A stretch of 64,000 nucleotides of DNA from positions 176,001-240,000 of the forward strand of contig JADKEF010000001.1 in NCBI GenBank assembly GCA_016718135.1, in the 5' to 3' direction. The position numbers were made by a program, and so were the translations under genes. The notes below the pieces were generated by a model. The model was not told the DNA's origin, made no database searches, and saw only the letters and a program-made list of their open reading frames with translations. Origin of the DNA: Acidobacteriota bacterium. Its GTDB lineage: Bacteria; Acidobacteriota; Blastocatellia; Pyrinomonadales; Pyrinomonadaceae. Positions 50,967 to 58,244 of the stretch are shown here, one piece after another. Within the stretch, counting starts at the first letter, position 1; each line of letters starts with the position of its first letter.

Positions 50967-51078
50967 AGAGTGCAGGCTTTAGCCTGTATAATGAGGGGAT
51001 TGGTTTCCACAAGCGTACTTAGCGGTTCGGGTACGTATTTTATTATCGTTCGAAGCAACGGGCTCAAGCCCGCACTCT
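50967..51078. repeat. Small inverted-repeat (MITE-like) element
   Basis: AGAGTGCAGGCTTTAGCCTG at 50967-50986 is the inverted partner of a sequence ending CTCAAGCCCGCACTCT at 51078 (18 of 21 positions match). Each end also contains an inner palindrome GGCTTNAGCC-like. The 112-bp unit carries no gene and fills the space between ndk and the zinc-ribbon gene. Confidence 0.75.
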
Positions 51079-51085
51079 AACTATT

Positions 51086-52087
51086 ATGAAAAAATGCCCG
51101 AATTGCCAAGCGACGTTTGATGACAACATGCGGTTTTGCCAGACGGACGGAACTCCGCTCGTGGATGACACTCCGGTGGTCGACGCCGAGCCGGCCTTTG
51201 ATCCATACGCGACTATCGTCGGTACTAAGGCAAACGTAATTGAGATCGCTCCAGAGGAGCCTGCAGCCGAGGCCGCTCCCGAACCTGCGGCAGTCGAAGC
51301 CTCAGGTGAAGAGCCTATCATTCATCAAACGATCGGTTCTTTGCCGATCGCACCTCCTGAGGATGTGCTTGATCTGCCGAGCAACGATCCGCTCAAGACG
51401 ATGTATGTCTCTGAGACGGAGATGCAGGCTGCTCTCGGGACAACGGAGCCGGATATTGTCGAGATCCCGCCGATCGAGGAAACTCCGGCACCTGAGCCTC
51501 CGAGCTTCTTGACGCCTGAGCCCCCGGCGTCGCCATTCGATGCGCCGCCGCCTTCGCCGTTTGTAGCGCCGGACGAGCCAATGTCGTCCCCGTCGACATA
51601 CGAAGAGCCGGCCTACGACGAAGCGGCCACGATGATCCAACCTTCCTTCGAACCGCCGCCGTTTGAGCCTTCGACGCCAGCATTTGATGCGGTCCCATCA
51701 GCGTTTGAAACGCCGACCGCCGCTCCCGTTGCAGAATGGACGCCGCCGCCGGCTCCCGTCGCGGGTTGGCAGAATCAGGAGATCGGTTCGAACACACCAT
51801 TTCAGCCGCCTCCAGCCGGTGTGGCAGGTGGCGAGAATAAGACGCTCGCGATCGTTTCGCTTGTACTCGGAATTCTTAGCTGCCTTTGTTGCTTCTCGGT
51901 CATCACCGGGCCAGCCGGACTGATCACCGGATTTATGGCGAGGAAGAAGGCTGACGAAAATCCGGCAGAATATGGCGGCCGCGGCCTTGCTCTTGGCGGC
52001 ATGATCACCGGAGCGATCGGATTTTTGATAGGCGTCGGCGTGATCATTATGCAGATCTTTTTCGGGGTTCTTAATAACCTAGGCTAG
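51086..52087 (+). CDS. Zinc-ribbon protein with Pro/Glu-rich linker and DUF4190 membrane domain
   Basis: A 333-aa protein. An N-terminal zinc ribbon (CPNCQATFDDNMRFCQTDGTPL, residues 3-24) is followed by a long disordered segment rich in Pro, Glu and Ala (about 30-240, e.g. EEPAAEAAPEPAAVEASGEE), then two hydrophobic helices of DUF4190 type (about 255-330: LAIVSLVLGILSCLCCFSVITGPAGLITGFMARKKAD and GRGLALGGMITGAIGFLIGVGVIIMQIFF). Such proteins recur in Actinobacteria and Acidobacteria; the role is not known. It is 10 bp ahead of nuoI and may be co-transcribed with it. Confidence 0.8.
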   Translation: MKKCPNCQATFDDNMRFCQTDGTPLVDDTPVVDAEPAFDPYATIVGTKANVIEIAPEEPAAEAAPEPAAVEASGEEPIIHQTIGSLPIAPPEDVLDLPSNDPLKTMYVSETEMQAALGTTEPDIVEIPPIEETPAPEPPSFLTPEPPASPFDAPPPSPFVAPDEPMSSPSTYEEPAYDEAATMIQPSFEPPPFEPSTPAFDAVPSAFETPTAAPVAEWTPPPAPVAGWQNQEIGSNTPFQPPPAGVAGGENKTLAIVSLVLGILSCLCCFSVITGPAGLITGFMARKKADENPAEYGGRGLALGGMITGAIGFLIGVGVIIMQIFFGVLNNLG

Positions 52088-52097
52088 TTTTTGATAT

Positions 52098-52619
52098 ATG
52101 TCGCTTATCTCAGACGTAATTCAATCGACGGTTGCCGTCGTCAAGGGAATGAAACGGACGATGTCCGAGATCCCGCGAAAAAAGTGGACAGTGCAGTACC
52201 CGGACGAACCGGTGACTCTCCAGCCACGCTATCGCGGACAGCATCTCCTGCATGTCGATGAGAACGGCAAGGAAAAGTGCGTCGCATGTTATCTTTGCGC
52301 CGCTGCCTGCCCGTCCGATTGTATCTACATCGAAGCGATCGACGACCCGCGTCCTTACGCCGAACGCGTCGGACGCGACGAGCGGTACGCCAAGGTCTAC
52401 AACATCGACTACGGCCGCTGCATATTCTGCGGATTCTGCGTAGAGGCTTGCCCGAAGGACGCCATCACGCACGGATATAACTTCGAGATCTCGGTATTTA
52501 ATCGCGCTGACCTGCTGAAAACTAAAGACGACCTTCTTATTACGAAGCAGGTTCAGTCGAAGAACTATCGAGTCGCGCTTTCGACTGAGGATGTGGATTC
52601 GGAATTCAAAGAAGTCTAG
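52098..52619 (+). CDS. nuoI: NADH-quinone oxidoreductase subunit I (NuoI)
   Basis: Two-[4Fe-4S] ferredoxin-type subunit of complex I that passes electrons along the peripheral arm. The 173 aa have both CxxCxxCxxxCP clusters: CVACYLCAAACPSDCI and CIFCGFCVEACPKDAI, about 38 residues apart, followed by HGYNFEISVFNRADLLKTKDDLL, as in NuoI. The N-terminal part (LQPRYRGQHLLHVDENGKEKC) also matches. It is not next to other nuo genes; none of the rest of complex I is in the window. It is followed 4 bp later by the ImmA-like gene. Confidence 0.93.
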   Translation: MSLISDVIQSTVAVVKGMKRTMSEIPRKKWTVQYPDEPVTLQPRYRGQHLLHVDENGKEKCVACYLCAAACPSDCIYIEAIDDPRPYAERVGRDERYAKVYNIDYGRCIFCGFCVEACPKDAITHGYNFEISVFNRADLLKTKDDLLITKQVQSKNYRVALSTEDVDSEFKEV

Positions 52620-52623
52620 TCTC

Positions 52624-53232
52624 GTGAAATTCGACGATCTGCCACCATCACAGAAAGGACGTAAGTTCGAAATACAAGGTCAGGGCCTGCGACAGTTCGC
52701 GGGCCTTTCTCGTGATGACGATCCGTTGGATCCGTTTGAACTTGCGAGATACGCCAATTTGCTCGTTGTTCGCCTTGAGGAAATCGAGGCTCTGAGCGAC
52801 GAGTCTCGTGAACATCTATTGGGGATCGGCAAAGACTCATGGTCGGGCGGTGCGGCGTCGCATAAGTTGCCGGACGGGCGAAAGCTGATAATCCTAAATC
52901 CGACGCACGGTAAGAACCGACACGCGGCGACCTTGATGGAAGAAGTAAGCCATGTCTTCCTCGGCCACAAACCGAGCCGCCTCGCCATCGAGACGGTTGA
53001 TAAGGACGGGAAGGTCAACGCCCGCGATTACAATCATTCGATCGAGGAAGAAGCCTACGGAACCGGTGCCGCGGCGTTGATCCCGTATAGTGCCTTAAAG
53101 CGAATGGTCAACGAAGGCAAGACCATTCAGCAGATCGCCGAACACTTTCGAGTCAGCCGTGCTCTCGTCGAATTCCGCATCAAGATCTCTCGTTTATGGG
53201 ATCTCTACGCGTCCAAGGTTTTCAGCGGTTAA
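52624..53232 (+). CDS. ImmA/IrrE-like (DUF955) protein
   Basis: A 202-aa protein whose core resembles ImmA/IrrE metallopeptidases, though the active site is altered. NPTHGKNRHAATLMEEVSHVFLGHKP holds EEVSH where the zinc motif would be HExxH, so the first zinc His is replaced by Glu; the later region (NHSIEEEAYGTGAAALIP) matches the third-ligand helix. The C-terminus is HTH-like (TIQQIAEHFRVSRALVEFRI). I chose the GTG at 52624, 4 bp after the nuoI stop; a longer frame overlaps nuoI. It could be a regulator or a repressor-cleaving protease that lost activity. No linked target is seen. Confidence 0.72.
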   Translation: MKFDDLPPSQKGRKFEIQGQGLRQFAGLSRDDDPLDPFELARYANLLVVRLEEIEALSDESREHLLGIGKDSWSGGAASHKLPDGRKLIILNPTHGKNRHAATLMEEVSHVFLGHKPSRLAIETVDKDGKVNARDYNHSIEEEAYGTGAAALIPYSALKRMVNEGKTIQQIAEHFRVSRALVEFRIKISRLWDLYASKVFSG

Positions 53233-53237
53233 TGATG

Positions 53238-53243
53238 TATAAT
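53238..53243 (+). promoter_or_regulatory. Candidate -10 box for the GAF-SpoIIE gene
   Basis: TATAAT at 53238-53243, 20 nt before the ATG at 53264. No clear -35 at 16-18 bp upstream and no ribosome site. Confidence 0.4.
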
Positions 53244-53263
53244 CCAGAATTTAACCAGCAAAA

Positions 53264-54544
53264 ATGCCACAGTCGGACAAAATAACCCAACCCCAACTTG
53301 CTACCGTCGACAAACTGCGGCTTCTGCTCGAAATAACGAAAACGATCAGCCGTTCGCTCGATCTCGACGAGGTGCTCAACCTCGTGATGGACACGCTCGG
53401 CTCCCTGATCCCTTATGATGCGGCGGGTATTTACCTGATCGAGTTCAGTCCCGAAGATGCGAGCCCTTATATATTTAAGTCAAAGGCGATCCGCGGATAT
53501 CAGATCAGTTTCGAACTGATCGAGCCGCGGCTAAAAATGGGAGAAGGTTTCTTGGGTACTGTCGCTCAAACAGGGAAGCCGATCATTTCGCATGACGTCA
53601 GCAAGGATCCGACTTACCATGCTGCACGTGAGCTGACCAGATCCGAGATGGTCGCACCGATCATCTCGAACGATCGTGTTATTGGTGCTTTCGACTTGGA
53701 AAGCGATCACCTGGATGCGTATAACGATGACGATCTTGCTGTACTGCAACTGTTGACCTCGCAAGTCGCCATAATTATTGAGAAAGTACGGCTCCACGAG
53801 CAGGTTGTTGAGAAAAAACGTATTGAGGCTCAGCTAGAGATCGCTAGGCAAGTTCAGCTTGAACTTTTGCCGTCGGCTGATCCTGTCGTTGAGGGCTTTG
53901 ACATCAGTGCCTACATCTTTCCGACCGAGGAAGTGTCCGGTGACTATTACGACTGGGTCGAGATGTTCGAGGACCAGATCGGGATAGTCGTGGCGGATGC
54001 GGTCGGGAAGGGAATTCCAGCGGCACTGTTGATGGCTTTTCTGCGGGCATCGCTTAGGTCGAGCGTCCAGGTCGGCTACGCACCGCACATCGCGTTCACC
54101 AAGCTTAATAACTTACTGCATGATTCGATCGATGATAATAAGTTCATCACTGCGGTCTACGGCATCTTGGATTCAACAAACAAAACTTTCGTCTTCTCAA
54201 ACGCCGGCCATAATCCGCCGCTACTCATCAAGCCTAACGGTGAATATAGATTTGTTGAGTATGGCGATATGGCGTTGGGAATGTTTGTAGATGCTCCGTA
54301 TCATCAGCATTTTATTAAGTTTGAGGATCAGCAGATAATGGTCATCTACACCGATGGCATCACGGAAGCTACCAGTCCGACCGGCGAAGAATACGGCCAG
54401 GACCGCCTTGCCAAGAGCGTACTCGCGGGAATTGAGCTTCCCGCCAAAAAACTTATCGACCATATCCGCAAGGGGGTTGCCGATTTTACAGAACGCAAAT
54501 TTCTTGACGACGACGGCACATTGTTCATCGTCAAAGCACTATAA
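53264..54544 (+). CDS. GAF-domain PP2C/SpoIIE-type protein phosphatase
   Basis: A 426-aa cytoplasmic phosphatase of the RsbU kind. The N-terminal GAF domain is at about 15-175 (LLLEITKTISRSLDLDEVLNLVMDTLGSLIPYDAAGIYLI and ELTRSEMVAPIISNDRVIGAFDLESDHL), a coiled helix follows (IEKVRLHEQVVEKKRIEAQLEIARQVQLELLP), and the PP2C/SpoIIE domain is at about 205-426 (EVSGDYYDWVEMFEDQIGIVVADAVGKGIPAALLMAFLRAS, NAGHNPPLLI, MVIYTDGITEA). Catalytic Asp residues (SGDYYD, VVADAVGKG, YTDGITEA) are kept. Substrates would be phospho-Ser on a STAS-type antagonist; a STAS protein is encoded at 11.7 kb, but no link is shown. Confidence 0.92.
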   Translation: MPQSDKITQPQLATVDKLRLLLEITKTISRSLDLDEVLNLVMDTLGSLIPYDAAGIYLIEFSPEDASPYIFKSKAIRGYQISFELIEPRLKMGEGFLGTVAQTGKPIISHDVSKDPTYHAARELTRSEMVAPIISNDRVIGAFDLESDHLDAYNDDDLAVLQLLTSQVAIIIEKVRLHEQVVEKKRIEAQLEIARQVQLELLPSADPVVEGFDISAYIFPTEEVSGDYYDWVEMFEDQIGIVVADAVGKGIPAALLMAFLRASLRSSVQVGYAPHIAFTKLNNLLHDSIDDNKFITAVYGILDSTNKTFVFSNAGHNPPLLIKPNGEYRFVEYGDMALGMFVDAPYHQHFIKFEDQQIMVIYTDGITEATSPTGEEYGQDRLAKSVLAGIELPAKKLIDHIRKGVADFTERKFLDDDGTLFIVKAL

Positions 54545-54611
54545 GACGAAACGCCCGGGAAAGTTGTCTTTCGTCGAGCGTTCCTACCATCGTCTTGGAA
54601 ATTGTAAATTA

Positions 54612-54869
54612 CTAATGAGCCGTTAATGAGCTGTGCAGGTTGTCACCGCCCGGGACGACCGGTGTCGAAAATTCGTCGTAGTCTATCTCTTTATTATCGG
54701 TCGAGAACGCATAGATATCGAATCCATACGCATCGAGAAAATCGGTGAGCTCTTGAGAACGGTTGACATAGACATTCTCCGAAAAACCAAGTTCTTTGCG
54801 GATCTGCAAGAGCCGCTCGATGACCTCGATCGGTGCAAAGCAATGATTTGGATCTTGGAATGTCGCCAT
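54612..54869 (-). CDS. Small hypothetical protein
   Basis: An 85-aa protein from ATG 54869 (MATFQDPNHCFAPIEVIERLLQIRK), which I do not recognise. It is mostly helical in its N-terminal half (IEVIERLLQIRKELGF), has a strand-like NVYVNRSQEL, and ends acidic (TDNKEIDYDEF) with GGDNLHSSLTAH. A longer frame starts at 54893 but its eight extra residues lack a ribosome site. It sits between the phosphatase and FecR genes on the opposite strand, with no partner. The chance that it is not expressed is real. Confidence 0.45.
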   Translation of the reverse strand: MATFQDPNHCFAPIEVIERLLQIRKELGFSENVYVNRSQELTDFLDAYGFDIYAFSTDNKEIDYDEFSTPVVPGGDNLHSSLTAH

Positions 54870-54991
54870 ACAGTTACTAAAAAGGCCAACCAACTGCGTT
54901 TGGCTGGCATCAACTTAGATAACGCTTAGCTCTGAAAGGTTGTTCGCAATATCGATGAAATAATTGATCTTGCTCCGGCGATCAAAAAGGC

Positions 54992-55020
54992 TTGGTATTT
55001 TGTGAAAATGAGTCTATTAT
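54992..55020 (+). promoter_or_regulatory. Sigma-70 promoter of the FecR gene
   Basis: TTGGTA (54992-54997) and TATTAT (55015-55020) with a 17-bp spacer, giving a start near 55027 and a 31-nt leader including a CAGGAG ribosome site. Confidence 0.7.
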
Positions 55021-55057
55021 TCAATTAAAGGATCACGCGCATCTCAGGAGACACACT

Positions 55058-56140
55058 ATGAATAGAAGTATCTTTCGCACGACTCAAATTGTTTTGGTCG
55101 TTTGTGTAGCGGTTGCTGGCGTATTTGCACAGCGTTCGGTTCCTGCGGCAGATAAATACAAGATCTCAGCGAAAGCCGGGCTGATCAATTATTCAGAAGG
55201 CCTGACGAGTGTGACTCGACTTAACGGAACGACTAGTTCGCTTATCATTGGCGATCAATTGAGTGCTGGCGATAGGGCGATAACGTCGGCGGGCGGAATG
55301 GCTGAGGTTCTTCTCAATCCCGGGTCATACCTACGACTCGGTAGCGAAAGCGAATTTAGCTTTCGCGTGACATCGTTGGATGACCTTCGTCTCGATGTTC
55401 GCCGAGGAAGCGCTATACTCGAGGTTTTTGCGTCGAATCAATTTCGTGTCACGGCCTACACGCCAAAGAGCAGAGTTACGATCGTCAATACTGGTGTATA
55501 CCGAATCGACGTAGCATCGGACGGTACTGGTACGCTTTCCGTCATCGAAGGAAAGGCGATCGTCGGGGAGCGAAATGTTGCCCTGATCAAAGAAGGAAAG
55601 ACGGGCACGCTTGATGGCGGAGTGGTCACGATAGGTAAATTCGATAAAGGCAAGCGAGATACGCTGGCATCCTGGAGTCGCACGAGATCTAAGGATCTCG
55701 CTAAGATGGCCTCCGCATTTAATGCTCGAAACACCAGGCCATTGATCATGGATTCGCTTATCGATTCTTACACTTCGGGTCTTTGGGGACGCTCTAGAAC
55801 ATCGGGACTCTGGGTCTATGATCCTATCTCAAAGCAGTGCTTGTTCATGCCATTTTATCCGAATTGGACGACACCTTACGGATACGGCTATAACAATTGC
55901 ACCTGTTACTATTACCTGCCACCGACGATCATAACCGTTCTGCCGCCGACGAGACTGGACGGAAGAAAGGAGCTACCTAGCGATTTTGAGGCTGGCGGTG
56001 GCTCGGGCGGCGGCGGTTATAATGGTGCGAGGCAGGGCGATTCAGTGATCTCACGCCCGGTCGATACAGGAGCCCGTAGCGCTCCTGTTTACAGTCCGCC
56101 ACCACCACCGGTTCAGAATGGTGCGAAGGACAGACCGTAA
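55058..56140 (+). CDS. Secreted FecR-domain protein
   Basis: A 360-aa exported protein. Signal peptide (MNRSIFRTTQIVLVVCVAVAGVFAQ), then a FecR-type beta-helix-like domain (about 35-190: LINYSEGLTSVTRLNG, LSAGDRAITSAGGMAEVLLNPGSYLRLGSESEF, LDVRRGSAILEVF, RVTIVNTGVYRIDVASDGTGTLSVIEGKAIV). The second half is Gly/Pro/Tyr-rich with a SGLWGRSRTSGLWVYD repeat and a possible Cys-pair loop (YGYNNCTCYYYLPP), ending in a low-complexity tail. FecR-domain secreted proteins without a TonB receptor or sigma factor are frequent in Acidobacteria; the role is unknown. A consensus promoter lies 66 bp upstream. Confidence 0.82.
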   Translation: MNRSIFRTTQIVLVVCVAVAGVFAQRSVPAADKYKISAKAGLINYSEGLTSVTRLNGTTSSLIIGDQLSAGDRAITSAGGMAEVLLNPGSYLRLGSESEFSFRVTSLDDLRLDVRRGSAILEVFASNQFRVTAYTPKSRVTIVNTGVYRIDVASDGTGTLSVIEGKAIVGERNVALIKEGKTGTLDGGVVTIGKFDKGKRDTLASWSRTRSKDLAKMASAFNARNTRPLIMDSLIDSYTSGLWGRSRTSGLWVYDPISKQCLFMPFYPNWTTPYGYGYNNCTCYYYLPPTIITVLPPTRLDGRKELPSDFEAGGGSGGGGYNGARQGDSVISRPVDTGARSAPVYSPPPPPVQNGAKDRP

Positions 56141-56164
56141 CCACTGATGCAGGTTTAGATTTTG

Positions 56165-56197
56165 AGGCGTGACCCTTTTGGGGCACGCCTTTTTATT
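56165..56197 (+). terminator. Rho-independent terminator of the FecR gene
   Basis: AGGCGTG(A)CCC pairs with GGG(C)ACGCCT around a T-rich loop and is followed by TTTTTATTT. The T-run overlaps the last bases of the convergent CPBP gene. Confidence 0.82.
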
Positions 56198-57053
56198 TCA
56201 GGAGCCAACTAACAAAAAGTGCGGCTTCAGGTGAGGCATTCTTAGGTACGTGGGGCTCGATGATAAGAAAGAACGACTGAAGGCCGTTAAATATGGTGTG
56301 CAATACGATGCACGGCCAAAGATTTTTTGAAAACAATCTGACAGACGTTAAGATCACGCTGAGTAACGTCAATAGAAAAATTGTCGAGTAGCTTGGCCAA
56401 TACTGCGGAACATGAACGAGAGCGAACAGCAACGTTACTAAAATAAAGCCCGCCGCAGTTCCGAACGTTCGCTGAAATGCCGAGTAAAGGATCCCGCGAT
56501 AGATCACCTCTTCGACGAATGGAGCCGTAAAGGTAGCTACGAAAGCCACGGCAAAGACTGCCGCACGCGAACTACGCAGGATTCGGAGCAGCTCATTATC
56601 CTGTTCCGGGAAAAAGCTCCCAACAACTGCAGCCACCGCGAAGAAAAGTCCGAGAATAATTAGATGGTGCCACCATCTGAATCCACCGGTCTCCCAGCCC
56701 ACCATCTCACGAAAATCGAATTTCCGACGCGTAATGATCAGCCAAGCGACCGCGATAGTCAGGAGATGTGCGGGTAGTATCGCTAGCATCTGGATCAGGA
56801 CGGCCGCAGTATCGCTCGTCGCAAATTTCGCCATCTCGGCGCCGTCGGCCATTGGTGCTCCTGAGAGGAGCAAATATGGCAGCAAGAAGACCGACGGGAC
56901 AAAAAGAACTAGTAGTACGCTTACAAACCATGCCCCGAATGCCTCCCCTGAATTCCATGGCGGGTTGTTGGGCGTCGGTGCTGCGGGCACAACCTCAGGC
57001 TCGGCAGGATAAGGGAGTTGAGCGTAAAATTCGTCTTTCTCGTCCGTTTGCAT
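56193..57053 (-). CDS. CPBP-family intramembrane metalloprotease
   Basis: A 286-aa polytopic protein with about eight helices. The CPBP (Abi) motifs are intact: PFVEEVIYRGILYSAFQR (EExxxR, about 195-210) and LLFALVHVPQY (the metal-binding His). Bacterial members process prenylated or signalling proteins, or act in immunity-like roles, but for most the substrate is not known. The N-terminal tail is Pro-rich and cytoplasmic. It converges on the FecR gene, sharing its terminator. Confidence 0.87.
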   Translation of the reverse strand: MQTDEKDEFYAQLPYPAEPEVVPAAPTPNNPPWNSGEAFGAWFVSVLLVLFVPSVFLLPYLLLSGAPMADGAEMAKFATSDTAAVLIQMLAILPAHLLTIAVAWLIITRRKFDFREMVGWETGGFRWWHHLIILGLFFAVAAVVGSFFPEQDNELLRILRSSRAAVFAVAFVATFTAPFVEEVIYRGILYSAFQRTFGTAAGFILVTLLFALVHVPQYWPSYSTIFLLTLLSVILTSVRLFSKNLWPCIVLHTIFNGLQSFFLIIEPHVPKNASPEAALFVSWLLK

Positions 57054-57105
57054 TCAGAAGAGTGTAGCCAAATGGTAGCTGAGTTCCAAGTTCGTCTTTG
57101 CTGTC

Positions 57106-57134
57106 TTGCTCTTTGGAGCAAACAGAGATAACCT
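57106..57134 (+). promoter_or_regulatory. Promoter of the Kdo-CTP operon
   Basis: TTGCTC (57106-57111) and TAACCT (57129-57134) with a 17-bp spacer; a GTG start for kdsB follows 8 nt later, so the transcript is probably leaderless. A TTGCTC/GAGCAA inverted repeat (57106-57121) overlaps the -35 region and could bind a regulator. Confidence 0.6.
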
Positions 57135-57142
57135 AAAATCCC

Positions 57143-57952
57143 GTGGAGATAGACGGGAAAATTCCAACACAAAATGTAGTAGCGATCATACCAGCGAGGT
57201 ATGCTTCTACCCGTTTGCCCGGCAAAATGTTGCTCGATATCGGCGGAAAACCGCTGATAGTAAGGACGATGGAGCAGGTCGCTCTCGCCACTACCGTTGA
57301 TCGAGTGATCGTGGCGACTGATGATGAAAGGATATTTGACGCTGTAGATCTTGCTGGTGGTGAGGCTGTGATGACGTCGTCCGCACACGCTTCGGGTAGC
57401 GATCGACTCGCCGAGGTCGCGGAGAAACTGCCGGACGCCGCGTTCATCATCAATGTACAAGGCGATGAACCGGTGATCTCGCCTCATACGATCGACAAGG
57501 CTGTTCGAGCTCTTATCGATGATGCGGATGCCGACATTGCGACAACGTGCGAGCCGATCACCGGACTTGGCGAGTTGCTGAACGGCAATAATGTTAAGGT
57601 CGTTGTAGGGGACAAAGGATACGCTATCTATTTCTCCCGGTCGCCGATGCCGTGGCCGCGTGAGGCGTCGTTGCGATATGGAGGTGACCCCAATCAGGCT
57701 ATAGAAGCAGAGCCTGATCTACTAGTGAATTTTCGAAAACACACGGGAATATACGTGTATCGCCGAGAGTATCTGTTGGAATTCACTAAAATGGCGCAGA
57801 CGCAGCTTGAGCAATTCGAGATGCTCGAACAGCTTCGTGCCCTCGAAAATGGGGCTCGAATAAGAGTGGTTGATGTTAGTGAAACTTCGATCGGTGTTGA
57901 CACGATCGAAGATCTTGAACGGGTGAGGAGCCTGATCGAACGTAATGGGTGA
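57143..57952 (+). CDS. kdsB: 3-deoxy-manno-octulosonate cytidylyltransferase
   Basis: Activates Kdo with CTP to CMP-Kdo for attachment to lipid A. The 269 aa begin at a GTG and show VVAIIPARYASTRLPGKMLLDIGGKPLI, VDRVIVATDDERIFDAV, MTSSAHASGSDRLAEV, FIINVQGDEPVISPHTID, and the Kdo-binding end LEQLRALENGARIRVVDVSETSIGVDTIEDLERV. The metal-binding Asp of VQGDEP is present. It is the first gene in a chain also holding pyrG, which makes its CTP, and the other Kdo genes. The following small gene overlaps its end by 8 bp. Confidence 0.95.
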   Translation: MEIDGKIPTQNVVAIIPARYASTRLPGKMLLDIGGKPLIVRTMEQVALATTVDRVIVATDDERIFDAVDLAGGEAVMTSSAHASGSDRLAEVAEKLPDAAFIINVQGDEPVISPHTIDKAVRALIDDADADIATTCEPITGLGELLNGNNVKVVVGDKGYAIYFSRSPMPWPREASLRYGGDPNQAIEAEPDLLVNFRKHTGIYVYRREYLLEFTKMAQTQLEQFEMLEQLRALENGARIRVVDVSETSIGVDTIEDLERVRSLIERNG

Positions 57953-58226
57953 TTGGATCGGCATCGGATTTTTCGTTTTATTGATAGTGGGTGCCATCGT
58001 CGGTCTGAAGGCGTTATCCAGGCCACAAAAAAGAACCGCGGAAGAGTTTGAACGCAATGCTTCCGAGGGAACTACGATGATCGGAGCGTCGATGAATGCC
58101 CTGCAGGAATTGATGGATCCGCAAGCGGCAAAATCCAAGGAAGTGATAACGCAGATGAAGGAAGGGCGTTACCAGAAAAAGAAGCGAGAAGGGAAGGCGA
58201 ACGGGACTGAGGATGAAGACGAGTAG
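57945..58226 (+). CDS. Small single-span membrane protein
   Basis: A 93-aa protein with one N-terminal transmembrane helix (GDWIGIGFFVLLIVGAIVGLKAL) followed by a charged, helical cytoplasmic region (KRTAEEFERNASEGTTMIGASMNALQELMDP) and an acidic/basic low-complexity end (YQKKKREGKANGTEDEDE). I do not recognise it. It overlaps kdsB by 8 bp and precedes pyrG by 18 bp, so it is translated from the Kdo operon. An FtsX-like or LptC-like role is possible but not supported. Confidence 0.7.
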   Translation: MGDWIGIGFFVLLIVGAIVGLKALSRPQKRTAEEFERNASEGTTMIGASMNALQELMDPQAAKSKEVITQMKEGRYQKKKREGKANGTEDEDE

Positions 58227-58244
58227 AGTGACGGAGAGACAAAT

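Noticed and set aside
54545..54575. GACGAAA/TTTCGTC inverted repeat after the SpoIIE-type gene
   Set aside because: Short stem, large loop and no T-run, so I do not call a terminator.
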